Positions 11,156-23,700 of a stretch of DNA of 64,000 nucleotides are shown piece by piece; position 1 is the first letter of the stretch, and the number at the start of each line of letters is the position of its first letter. Location of the stretch: NCBI GenBank assembly GCA_036250225.1, contig JAPZLL010000015.1, forward strand, positions 186,001-250,000, in the 5' to 3' direction. Position numbers and translations under genes: made by a program. The notes under the pieces were generated by a model. The model was not told where the DNA came from. It did no database searches and was given only the letters and a program-made list of their open reading frames with translations. The stretch is from Cercophora sp. LCS_1 (lineage: Eukaryota; Ascomycota; Sordariomycetes; Sordariales; Lasiosphaeriaceae).

Positions 11156-12892
11156 ATGTCCCCGCACCGCACAGACTCCATGGAGGACATTTCCAGCGCA
11201 AATGGCAGCACCAATGGCTCGGCCCCTGCCGTCCAGGCGCCCAATGGTGTCGTCAACGGATTCCACGACAGCGCAGTCCCGGAGTTGGTAGACGGGCCCA
11301 TTGCCCCTCAAACGTCGCAGGAGACTCCCGCCACAGGCCATCCCCGTGCTACCAAGAGCAAGTACCTTCGGCCAGCCGACCCGAACACAGTCTACGATCT
11401 CGTCTGCGTTGGCTTTGGCCCCGCTAGCTGTGCCATCGCCATTGCGCTGCACGATGCCCTCGAGTCTGGACGCATGACTGAGGCGCCCAAGGTGTTGTTC
11501 CTGGAGAAGCAGACTGCCTTTGCTTGGCACGCTGGCATGCTGCTGCCGGGAGCCAAGATGCAAATCTCGTTCATCAAGGACCTCGCGTCGCTCCGGGATC
11601 CCCGCTCGCACTTCACATTCCTCAACTACCTGCACTGCAATGACCGCCTCATCGACTTCATCAACCTCGACACCTTCACGCCGGCGCGTGCCGAGTTTGA
11701 GGACTATCTCCGCTGGTGCGCCAGCCATTTTGACGACCTTGTCCAGTATGGCAACGAGGTCCTCTCGGTTTCGCCCGTGCAAGAGGCCGGCCCGACCAAG
11801 AACTTTGAGGTCACGGCCCGCAACACCAAGAGTGGAGCTACCACCTTGTACCAGACCAAGAACGTTGTCCTCGCAGTCGGCGGTCAGGCGGCGATCCCCA
11901 AGCCATTCCCGGCCAACAATGCCCGGGTCATTCACTCCTCTCAGTATGCCCAGCGGGTGCCCAGCCTCCTGAGCGACCAGTCTGCGCCAGTCCGTGTTGC
12001 GGTGGTGGGTGCTGGCCAGAGCTCGGCCGAGATTTTCAACAATGTGCAAGAGCTTTACCCCAACAGCGAAACATACATGATCATGCGCTCCGAGTGGCTT
12101 AAGCCCAGTGACGACTCTCCCTTGTAAGCTCATCTGAGTGCGGTGGTTTTTGTGAGGAATAGCGCTAACTATCAGACAGCGTGAACTCCATTTTCAACCC
12201 TGAGTTCATTGACACCATCTGGCCCAGGTCAACGTCCTATCGGGCCAACCTCCTCGAGGACGCCCGCGCCACCAACTATGGTGTTGTTCGCCTTGAGTTG
12301 ATTGAGCACCTGTACCAGAAGATGTACCACCAGAAGCGCACCCTTGGTTTCGATGAGAGGAAATGGCCCCACCGCATCATGCCTGGAACTAAACTGGTCA
12401 GTGTCGAGGAGAAGGCGGACGGGCTCCGTCTCACGGTGGCCCCCGTGGCGGCTGAGGAGGAGTTCCAGGATGGACCCAGCAGGGAGGAGGTTTTGGACGT
12501 AGACGTTGTCATCTGCGCCACTGGTTACCAGAGGACCGCCCACATCGACATGCTCAAGGACAGCTGGTCTCTCCTCCCCGAGGTCGAGTCGGGGCTCCCG
12601 TCAACCAAGGGCCGCTGGACCGTGGAGACCCCTGGCTCTGGCAAGGGCGCATTCCCCTCCACGCGCGTCTTGGAAGTTGGCCGTAATTACGGCGTTCGAT
12701 TTTCGCCCGAGGCCGTGACCCCCGGATCGGGCATATGGCTGCAAGGCTGCTGCGAGGCAACCCACGGTGTAAGTGGCGCCCCCTCACGTCTTCCTGCTGC
12801 GGGCACTGCTAACTCGGTCCTAGTTGAGTGATACCCTTCTTTCTGTGCTTTCTACGCGGTCTGGCGAGATGGTCAAGTCTATTTTTGGCTAG
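11156..12892 (+). CDS. sidA: L-ornithine N5-monooxygenase (siderophore biosynthesis, SidA)
   Basis: Exons 11156-12123, 12180-12768 and 12824-12892 give 541 residues. Introns are 56 and 55 bp, with gtaagc/gtaagt donors and GCTAAC-type branch points. The first join restores [14 protein letters not shown] and the second restores [15 protein letters not shown], both conserved in SidA. The flavin motif is [14 protein letters not shown] (variant GxGPxx), the NADPH motif is [12 protein letters not shown], and the late ICATGY motif is present. The first ~75 residues are low complexity, as in other family members. The enzyme uses NADPH, FAD and O2 to turn ornithine into N5-hydroxyornithine, the committed step for hydroxamate siderophores. 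It stands in the same direction as the NRPS 1.85 kb downstream. The ATG at 11156 is the first in frame; a TTG-started extension was ignored. Iron-regulated GATA sites lie upstream. Confidence 0.96.
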
Positions 12893-14737
12893 GTGGCGTG
12901 CTCCAGACAACGGTTTGGTTGGATGACTTGTCCCTTCGCCAGGCATTTTGGCGGACAGGAGTGATTTTTTTGCATTAGACACGGGCATGGCTGTCTTGGG
13001 TTTCACAGAGTACGCTAGTCAGGCATTGGTGGGAAAAATAAGGGGGCGGATATCCTGTTTTGAGCATCCGATCGCGGTGTTGTGACAGACACCAGTCTAG
13101 GCTTACACATGTCGTTTCAACGTGGCTTGAGGAAAATGAGGCGTTTGTCACGCGAACTCTGTCCATGCTGCTCCCAGCTGCACGTCACCGCAAAGGCGTC
13201 GATAGCGTGGAGCGGGAGCACACCTCAGACGTGACAGATCCAGACTCGTGCATGCGAGTCCCCTGCAGATGTGTCGAGCACCAAGCCAGGATGCGTCGGG
13301 GACCACAGCCCTCAGAAGCCCGCGGAGACCCTCCAGTGTGGCCCTAGGCAGCGGCCGTTAGGTAAGGGCTGCCAGCCTCCCAGGGCGGCGTGCAGCAGTC
13401 GGCGCCGAGCATCGGATCTCTGCAGCCAGGAGCGAGCGAGTGGCCCGGGGTCGAACGCGGTTTCCGTGTCTGGGCCGAGCTGGAAGTTGCGGCAGGATGG
13501 GGCGCTCCTGCCCACCTCAGAGCCTTGATGACGCAATGCGAACATTGCCCATGACTAAACGCATCCGCAAGAGGGGCAGCGTGGACCTTGTTCTCGCAAC
13601 ACTGGCAGGAGCCATCAGACGAGCACCCGCGCGGCCCACGCTCAACCAACCTTGAACCCGGCTCCCGTTCGCCCTCCCAGACGATGCAAGGGGAAGTCGC
13701 AAGCGAAACCGCTTCCGACGGCGCTTCCCGATCGTCCCACTAATTGGATACAACGTCGTCCTGCTTCAAAGGCGGAACTGGCTCCTTCCCATTGCCGCGC
13801 CCTACGGCTGAACGTTGGCACTTGCTCTTTCCTCGAGTATCTCACCTAACCCACCACGGGTCAAACGTCCAAGACGCCACCAGACCAGCCACAGTCCGAG
13901 ATAAACCACCGTCTCGACGGCCCCTTTCTGCGGCGATTTGTCCAAAATCGCGAGGCGCCAATCGAATGCAAGACATCGTGCCTTGCCGACCGTTGAAGAA
14001 AAAAAAAACGCCCCAAGAGCCAAGTTGGGAAGGTGTGTTATGCAGTCTGTTTGTTCGTCAACAGATCTCCTTTTCCTGCGCCAAGTTGCGCCTCGGGGGT
14101 GGCAGTGTCCAAAACCGGGTCACACGGCCGACACCCCCACTGTCCCCTCTTGCTTATTCACACTCCCGCCTTTGGTGAGCGCCTTGAGCGCGATCCGCCC
14201 CGGCATCACCGTGACGGCCCGCAGGAGCCATGTGGTTTGCATCCAGCGCGCCAACACTCGCCCGGCTGACGATGATAACCTCTCCCCACCCACCACTACT
14301 GCAACCCTTGAGCCTCCACGCCGCCCACGATCCACATTCTACTGGCTCTCTGACCAATGACCCTGCTCCAGATTCAAATCACGCGTCGGCGACTCGTGCA
14401 CCCCGTGGCATCCCGGCCAATCAGCGTCGCCCTATTGTGTCGTCGGACGACGTCTCTTAGACTCTGCGTTGTAAGTCAGCCGAGCGCCGAGCCTTTTTTG
14501 CGATAGGCGCATGGCCAACGTTTGCGGGCTTGTACCAGTACCTCCAGATATCCTACTCGGTGAAACGAAGCAAAGGATACCACGGCGAGGTCGCCGCCAG
14601 CTGGCCATGTCCACATCCGTTCCGATACTCGATAGCATTTCCTCGGTCAGTTCGCGTAAAACCCAGCGTCCAGGCCGTTAGGACCGCGAATGTTGACCGT
14701 CGTGTAGGTCACCATTGAACCAAGTGACACGCTCGCC
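12893..14737. other. Intergenic/promoter region of the NRPS
   Basis: About 1.85 kb with no supported gene. CCAAT boxes occur at 14354-14358 and 14417-14421, roughly 380 and 320 bp before the NRPS ATG; the CCAAT-binding complex with HapX controls fungal iron genes, so they are plausible control sites. Simple GATAA cores occur (13900s and 14264) but I saw no perfect ATCWGATAA here. Confidence 0.45.
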
Positions 14738-17700
14738 ATGGGGTCACCATCATCAAAAAACAACAAGGACCGCGTTCTGTCCATACTCAACAATCCTCCC
14801 AAACGGCTTACGGGCCCGGAACTGCTCCACGAGCTATTGCAGCGCAGTCCTGCGGAGGAGGAGGCGCCAGCTATCGACTTCTTGTCCGTCACCGGCTCCC
14901 GATCCTCACTCTCTTACCCCGACTTTCATCGCTGCGCAGACGCCCTGGCTGCCAGGATCGTGCAACATGTTGGGACTCAAGCAGAGGCGGAATCCTTCGT
15001 CATACCGGTTCTCATTCCGCAGGGCCTCGATCTTTACATCGCAATGGTGGCCATCCTCAAGGCCGGCGCGGCATTCTGTCCGCTCAATCTCGATATTCCC
15101 CCTGAAAGGGCCAAACTCATTCTGGACGATGTCTCGTCGAAAATTGTCCTCACTACTCGAGAGTTGTCATCAAAGATTCCGGATGACGTTTCAAGAGTTG
15201 TATTGGTTGTGGATGGCGCCCACGATGCGTCCTGCAGATCAACACCTTCAGCCAATCCGGACTACAGGAAGCCGCGGCCCACCGACTTGGCTTATGTGAT
15301 GTACACATCTGGTTCGACTGGGACACCAAAGGGCGTCGGAGTCTCTCATGAAGCAGCTGTGCAGAGTCTTCTCGCCCACGTTCGCCACATTCCCAGTTTC
15401 TCAAGGTTCCTCCAGTTCGCTGCGCCAACTTTTGACGTCTCGGTCTTTGAGATTTTCTTTCCTCTCATGATGGGGAAGACTCTTGTGAGCTGCTCACGGT
15501 CGGCCATGCTCGACGATTTACCAGCAGTCCTCACCAAGATGAACGTTGATGCGTGCGAGTTGACACCATCGGTAGCCGGGAGTCTGCTTCGAAAGCGCTC
15601 CAACGCGCCAGGGCTGCGTGTTTTGCTCACCATCGGCGAGATGCTCACCAGACCGGTGGTGGACGAGTTCGGTGGGGGTTACGACCAAGCGAGCATGCTA
15701 TGGGCAATGTATGGACCGACCGAGGCAGCAATCCACTGCACAGTGCATCCTGGTTTGAGGACCGACGCCCCGGTTAGTGACATCGGCGTTCCGTTTGACA
15801 CGGTTTCCGCGTTCATTCTTCCGGCCCTTGAAAGCGATGAGCCCCAGCATGCTGCCGACTTTCGAGTTCTTCCCCGCGGTGAGATCGGGGAGTTGGTCGT
15901 TGGTGGCTATCAAGTGGCCCGAGAGTACATCAACCGACCAGAGCAGACGGCCAAGGCCTTTATTGATACCCCTTATGGTCGGCTATACAGGACTGGCGAC
16001 AAAGCAAAGATAAACCCCGACGGGACATTGGAGTGTCTTGGACGCATCGGCTTTGGCCAGGTGAAGCTCCGGGGGCAGCGGGTTGAGCTCGGTGAAATCG
16101 AGCATGCTGCTCTCAAAACTCCGGGTTGCCACGGGGCGTTTGCGGTCATTATCAGCAACATCCTCGTGCTGTTCTGCGCTGTTGATGAGATTGACGGTAT
16201 ACAGGCGGCGGTGTTGGAGTCTTGCAAGGCCTGGCTCCCCAGCTTCATGATCCCTGGGGATATCGTGGCCGCGAAGGATTTTCCTCGTCTCGCATCCGGC
16301 AAAGTTGATCGAAAACTGCTTGCTGCGACCTATGCGACAAAACAAAAGGACAACCCAGTGCCAGAAGAACCTGCGATGGACGAAGTTGACCGTCAACTCT
16401 GTGCAATCGTCGGACAAGTTCTGGGTAAAAAGGTTCAGCCATCAGTGAACCTCTCACGATATGGGTTAGACTCTCTGGTTGCCATCAGGGTTGCCTCAGC
16501 GCTGCGAGGCGCTGGCTTTGAGCTCGGTGCAACAGACATCCTTCGGTCGCCAATAATTTCCTCTCTACGGCCTCGTTTGAAGCAACAGGAAACTGAGCCA
16601 AGGCTCCAACTTGCAGCCGATGGGATGGACCAAGGATTGTCCTGGCCGTCTGATGCTCTTACAGACGCTGCGATTCTCACGAACGGCAGAGACATCGAGG
16701 CTGTTCTCCCATGCACGCCACTCCAGATGTCGATGCTCGCGGAAACCGTGCGAAACCCTCAGGCTTACTGCAATTGGGTCGAGCTCACAATACCGCCAGT
16801 TTATGTGGCAACGGATGTTCGGTCTTGGTTTTCTCAGCTTTCGCAGGCGAACGAGGCGTTTAGGACGGGGTTTGTCCATCACCAAGGCGAGTTCCTTCAG
16901 GTGATCTTCTCTTCACCCAGCGAGGCCGACATCTCAATCGTGACGGAGCCGCCAGCAAAGGAATTTCACATGCTCGAGATGCAAGATCTTGCCCGACCCT
17001 TCCGTGTCCAGATTGCCTCTCAGCCAGCTGGAGACAACGGGCGGCCCGTCCTCGTGCAGTTGCACCACGCTGTGTACGATGGTTGGTCGATGGACTTGAT
17101 GCTCTCCGATCTGGAAAGGCTGATGGAGGGGAAACCGCTGCGACCTAGACCCCATTTTCGGCAAGTTTCTCAGTTCACTCAAGCTCCCAGATTCTTGGAG
17201 GATTGCGATGCTGCTCGAGGGTTCTGGGCGGAGCAATTCGTCGGGTTTCAACCAATGAGTCTGCCCAACCTTCTCCCTGTACATCAGGACCAGGATGTCA
17301 GCTCAACTTCAGTCTCAATGTCATTGGATATTGCACCCAAAACGGTTGAAGAAGGACTCAGGCCGTCTGGATGCGGAGCTCAGACACTTTTTCAGGCGGC
17401 TTTGTCGTGGCTCCTCGGTTCTCTTCTGGGCACCGAGGACGTTCTCCTGGGGACAATATCCTCTGGGAGAACACTGCCAATCACTGGGATTGAGGATATA
17501 ATGGGGCCTTGTATTGCCTCAATTCCCATCCGGACTAATCTGTCCCAAGTGCGGACAATCAAGGAGTTAGTTACGAGCATACATGCATCCAACCGCACAG
17601 CTCTCCCATACGGCATTCTCCCCCTTGCAGACATCAAGCGACTTGCCGGAGTTCATCCTGGTCAATCCCTCTACGACGTCTTGTTTGTGTACCAAGACTC

Positions 17701-20700
17701 GCTGCCAAGCAGAGAGAGGCTGGCCCGTATAATCCAGCCGGTTGCCCAGCACGACTATCTCGAGACCAAGGTCCTCTTTGAGGTTGAGCCGACGTCGGAT
17801 TCGTTCAAATGTCGTCTGACTTTCCACTCCGATGCCCTCCTCAAAGCGCAAACGGCAGCCCTGGGCAGATGTCTGACAAGTCTCGTCTCCTTCATGGTGG
17901 GGCACCTAGAGTCCGACCTGAGCAGACTTCAAACCGCCTTTGACCAGAGCTTGCTGTCAATCGATAATGATGGATTACGGAGGAGCCAGGACTTGCTGGC
18001 GGTAAGTGGCCACGCTGTCGCCCGTGATGACACCAACCTGGCGTCCGCCGTCGAGAGGGTTGCCCGTCAAGATTCGGACCTCGAGGCTCTCTGCTTCGCG
18101 GACTACATGGAAGATGGCCGCTTGCAAGCCACAACTCTTACTTTCGGCGGATTGAACAAGTTGGCCAACCAGATTGCCCACCTGTTACTATCCAAGGGCG
18201 TTCAGCCAGGCCAGCCAGTCGCCATCGTCATGGAGAAGTCGGTGCTCCTCTATGCGGGAATCTTGGCCGTTCTCAAGGCTGGGTGTGCTTATGTGCCCCA
18301 TTTGCCAACGACACCGCTAGCTCGCGTTGCAACCATCTTCCAGCAGGCTGGGGTAAAGATATGTCTCACCGATACGGCTGCCAAGGCCACGTTCTCGGGA
18401 CTGCCTGAGTGTGACTTCGTGGATTTGCAAACTGCCCTCCTATCAGGCTTCAGCAGCAACGACCCAGCAACTCCAGGAGACCTCGACCGGATGGCGTACA
18501 TTATGTTCACCTCTGGGAGTACTGGCATCCCCAAGGGAGTTTGCCTCACACAGCGGAATATTGTCAGTCACCTACATCATCTTGCGGCACTTTATCCAGT
18601 GGGAGAGAACCCAAGGCTTCTGCAGTCGTGCTCACAAGCGTTTGACGTGTCTGTCTTTGAGATATTCTTCTCGTGGACCCGTGGCATGTGCCTCTGCTCG
18701 GCAACCAACGACACTCTGTTCGAGGATCTAGAGCGGTCGATCCGGCTGCTTAGGGTCACGCATCTGAGCATGACGCCAACTGTCGCCTCGCTTGTTGACC
18801 CGGAGAATACACCAGGGGTTCGGTTCTTAGTCACAGCTGGCGAAGCAATGACGGATATCGTTGCGAAGAAATGGCTTGGCAAGTTGTACCAGGGATACGG
18901 ACCGTCGGAAACGACAAACATTTGTACCGTTCGCAAGATGGAGTCCAACTCGAATATCCGGCATCTTGGTTACTGCTTTGACAACACGTCGACCGTCGTG
19001 CTGTTCAGGGACAGTTTGAACCCGGTGCCGCGCGCGTGTCTTGGCGAACTGTGCTTTGGCGGAGACCAGGTCGCTCAGGGGTATCTTGCCCAACCCGATC
19101 TCACGGCATCCAAGTTTATCACGCATCCTATTTACGGCCGGCTTTACCGATCTGGTGACTTGGGGAGGATGCTGCCCGATGGTTCGTTACTTATTGTTGG
19201 GCGGGTTGACGACCAGATCAAAATCCGAGGCCAGCGAGTTGAACTCGACGAGATCACATCCACCATCAAACAATCACTTCCAAGTGTTGTTGATTGTGCA
19301 ACAATCTTGGTCAAAAATTCAGTTGGCTCAAGTACAGAGAGAATTGTCTCATTCATCGTCCTCCGCTCGGGCCAGGCGGCGCACTTCACAAATTTGGCAG
19401 GCAGTGACGAGATCGAACACACCGTGCAAGACCTATTTCAACAGCTCCTCTCCAGACTTCCGGGCTACATGATCCCATCGTTCATAATACCAATTTCAGT
19501 CTTGCCAACCACCGCCTCCGGCAAGCTCGATCGGGCCCGACTCGTCAAGGAAGTCGAGAGTCTCGGGAATGACTCCCTGGCACGCCTCACAGCAGTGACT
19601 TACTCAGATGGCAACGCTGAGCCATTGTCTGATGTTGAGAGAAAGATTGCTGATGCTGTCTTCGCGGTGTTTGGGACCGAGCTGCAAGAGATCCAACGCT
19701 GGACACCCTTGGTAACGTTGGGATTGGACTCAATATCTGCAATTCAGCTGTCGAAAGAGGTCCAGAAGACGACTGGAAGGCGACTCGCAATCTCAACCAT
19801 GCTCCAAAACCCTACGGTTGCAAAGCTTGCTCTAGTGCTATCCGAGCATTCAGAAACAACAGCAAGCCATGAAACGGAGCTCGTCCCAAGTGTCCTCAAA
19901 GACACCGTCGGGCAGCGCGCAGCCCTGAGCGGGAGGGTTGTCGCCGACGTCTTGCCCTGCACTCCGCTACAAGAAGCAATGCTCGCCACTTCAGTCGACC
20001 GAGGGTCATATTGGAATCGCATGCTTTTCAAAGTCAAGGACCGCAATGTCACCGGCCAACTGCAAGATTCTTTCTCGGCTGCCAGTCGGCGACATGGGAT
20101 CCTGCGAACTTGTTTCGTTTCCAACTCGAGTGGCCAATTTTCGCAGATTTCCCTCCTCCAAGTTGTGTTCAAAGAGTGGAAACACACTTGGCACAGATTC
20201 GAGGTCTCAAAGGTCGAGGATGGGTTAATGGCACACCTTGAGGCGATGGCCCCGGCAATCGACTCATGGGAACCACCAGTTTCGCTTGCCACAATCCGGG
20301 TCGAGGATGAAATCCATATTTCTTTCATCTGTCACCATGCGCTCTACGATGGCGTCGCCATTCAACATCTTCTTGCCGAGGTCGAACAACTCGCCCGTGG
20401 CATATCACTACCTCCGCCTCCATCTTACAGAGCTTTTCTACGAGAGGCTTTGATGATGCCTCCATCAGACGACAAGTTCTGGTCCGAGCATTTGAGCGGT
20501 TACAAGCCGAAATTACTGGCCGGTGTGAAATCCCCAAGTTCCAGAGTCAGCACGACCGTACTTCAGATGGAGCTGGCACTGTCTCTGTCATTCGTTACCG
20601 GCCGCACCAAGGAACTTGGCGTATCCCTTCTGTCCCTCACTCAAGCAGCCTGGGCGGTTACAGTTAGATGCCTGTTTCGAGATGAAGATGTTTGCTTCGG

Positions 20701-23700
20701 CAACGTCATGAGCGGCCGGTCTCTGTCCCTTGAGCGCCTCGAAGAGCTCGTGGCCCCTTGTTTCAACACGATTCCTGTCCGCATGAATATCTTGGATAAG
20801 CGTCGAAATTTCGACTTGATGAAAGCATTTCAGCACGCCAACCCGGATTTTATTGCACACCAGTTTACAGCCCTTCGACGCATCCAGGCCTTACTTTCTC
20901 ACAACGGCAGTCGACGCTTGTTTGATACCCTTTTGCTTCTGCAGCAACCTGTCCGGAAGCTGGACTCTGAGATCTGGGACCTGGAGAGGGATGACGGCGA
21001 CATGGATGTAAGTTTGCCCTAATTTTCATGATGCATGCTAACAGAATCAAGATCCCGGTCGTTTGCGAAGTTATCCCTGACAATGAGAGGGATTGGATAG
21101 GGGTGAAGCTTCACGTCAACTCGTAGGTTTTCCGGCACCCTTCTCCTTGAGCTCACACTAATGTTTTTGTAGCCATGCTATTTCACAGCAAGCGGCTGAA
21201 GTAGTCATCAAGTTGTTCCTCCAGGCGTTCGAGTCATGTGTCAAATTCCCGGCATCGAGTCCAGATATATCAACGTCATTGCCGGAGGATTGGAAGTCTG
21301 CAATCGACTCAGTTTCCATCGAAACAGCGTTGAGCTCGCACCCCAAAGCAGCCACTACGACCAACGGACATTTGTGGTCGCCAACTGGCCAGGCAATCCG
21401 AGATGTTCTCTCCACGCTATCATCCCGTGATTCCGAACGAATCAACCCTTCGACGACAATCTACCAGCTGGGTTTGGACAGTATCAACGCCGTTCAGGTG
21501 GCCTCACTCCTGAGAAAGCAAGGATTTACCGTCTCTGCCAGCGATGTTATCGCCAACCCTACCTGTCAGGCCCTTGCAGCCATCCTGGATCAGCACAGTG
21601 TGATGACAGGTATCCTCGAGCCGTCCTTTGACGTCCAGGGTTTTGGTTCGGATATCCAATCACAAATCGACGGACTGGGGATTTCGCCAGAGAAGATCGA
21701 AGTTGTCCTCCCCTGCACTCCGGCCCAGGAGGGCATGATCTCACAGTTCGTCAAGTCTGGTGGCAAGGACTACTTCAACTTCATCAACGTTCGCGTCAGC
21801 CGGGAGTTTGATTCCTCACAGATTGCCAGGGCGGGTGACAAGCTCACCACTTTGCACCCCATCCTCCGCACAGGATTCACTGCAGTCGAACATGACACCT
21901 CATCATTTGCCATGATCCAGTACCGACAAGGGGTCATTGCAAAGCCGTTCTGGGTCGTCCCCCACGAACAGCACGACAAGGAAGTTGCCCAGTGGCGGGC
22001 CGAGGCCTTCCGTTCGGCAATGGAAAAGCTACACGAGCGGCCTTGGGGTGCAGCTATTCAGCAAACAGAAGGTGGATGCATCGTCCACTTTGCCCTGCAT
22101 CACGCGCTTTACGATGCTCTGTCGCTCCAGGTGATTCTCCGAGACTTTGGGGACATCTTGAGTGGTGGCCCAATCTGTCAGCCACCACCACTGCAAGCCG
22201 TCGTAGGAGAAATCCTAGGGACAACTTCGCGGGCGGTTAACACCTCGAACGAGTTCTGGAAGTCACAGGCGCAGAATGTGGTCATTAACGCATTCCCTAT
22301 CATGACCCCATTGCGAGACACATCACGGGAGATCTTGATCCAGTCGCATCTCGGCAGTCTCAAATTCAGTGAGCTCGAGAAGGCCGTGTCCGTGTCCGGC
22401 TACACCATGCAGGCAACCTTGCAAGCCGCCTGGACCCGAATCCTCTCAGCATACCTTGGTGAACAATCAGTCACATACGGGGTTGTTCTCTCCGGAAGGA
22501 CCACAGACGTCACTCAAAGAGCCGTATTTCCTTGCATCACCACGCTTCCGGTGATATCGAGAAATGTGGAGTCCAACCGGGGGCTGATGGACCAGACGAT
22601 GGCTTACAATTCTGAGCTTCACAGGCAACAACACCAGTCCCTAACTCGGATTCAACGGTGGCTCGGACGCAGCGACTCTCGGCTGTTTGACACCTTGCTA
22701 GTGTACCAGAGGTTCGATCTCGACTCCCAGGACACCCCGTCTTTGGCGATCGTTGATGACCAGGCCACCGTCGATTACCCAGTTTCTGTTGAGGTTGAGC
22801 CACAAAATAACGGCCTACTCAAGTATCAGGTCACTTTCTTCAGCGACATTCTGCCCACATCTCAGGCAGTGCTGCTGTTGAAACAGTTTGACGCCATTGT
22901 TTGTCACCTGGCCCTTCATCCAGACGAGAACGACTTTGACCTCAGCAAGCACTCGCCAGAACTGTTTTCGATGCTACCACCTGAAAGGCCACAGCTCCCA
23001 GCTCCTGTTCGCTTCCTTCACGAGTTTGTCGAGGTACAGGCTGCTTCTATCCCTGACAAAGTGGCCTTGACGTTTGTCAACAGGCTTGATGACAAGTTGC
23101 TTGGGAGACAGCGAAGTTGGACGTACCAAGAACTCAACTTCAACGGTAACCGCATCGCCAATGCCCTCCTGCCCCACGTTAAGGTTGGCGATATTGTTGC
23201 TGTCAACTTCAACAAGTGTCCCGAAGCGTATTTCGGCATTCTTGGCGTTCTCAAGTCGGGCTGTTCGTTTGTCGCTCTGGATCCGGAGGCACCTGCTGCC
23301 CGAAAGGAGTTCATCATTCGCGATTCTGGCGCTTCAGCGCTTCTAACGACCAGCCAAGGGTTGACAGATCTGGGGTTTGCTCCTCCAGTCCCGACGCTCG
23401 TTGTTGATCAAAAGATGCTGGAAGCCCAGCCATCGGAAGCTGCTGTGCTGAGCCGTCAGCTTGAGCCGAGTGACGTGTGTTACTGCCTCTACACATCAGG
23501 CACCACCGGCACCCCCAAAGGCTGCGAAATCACGCACGAAAACGCGGTGCAGTGCATGCTAGCTTTCCAGGAGATATTTGAGGGACATTGGGACGAGACT
23601 TCGAGGTGGTTGCAGTTTGCTTCGCTTCACTTTGACGTTTCGGTCCTGGAGCAATACTGGAGCTGGTCGGTGGGCATCACGGTGGTCGCTGCTCCAAAAG

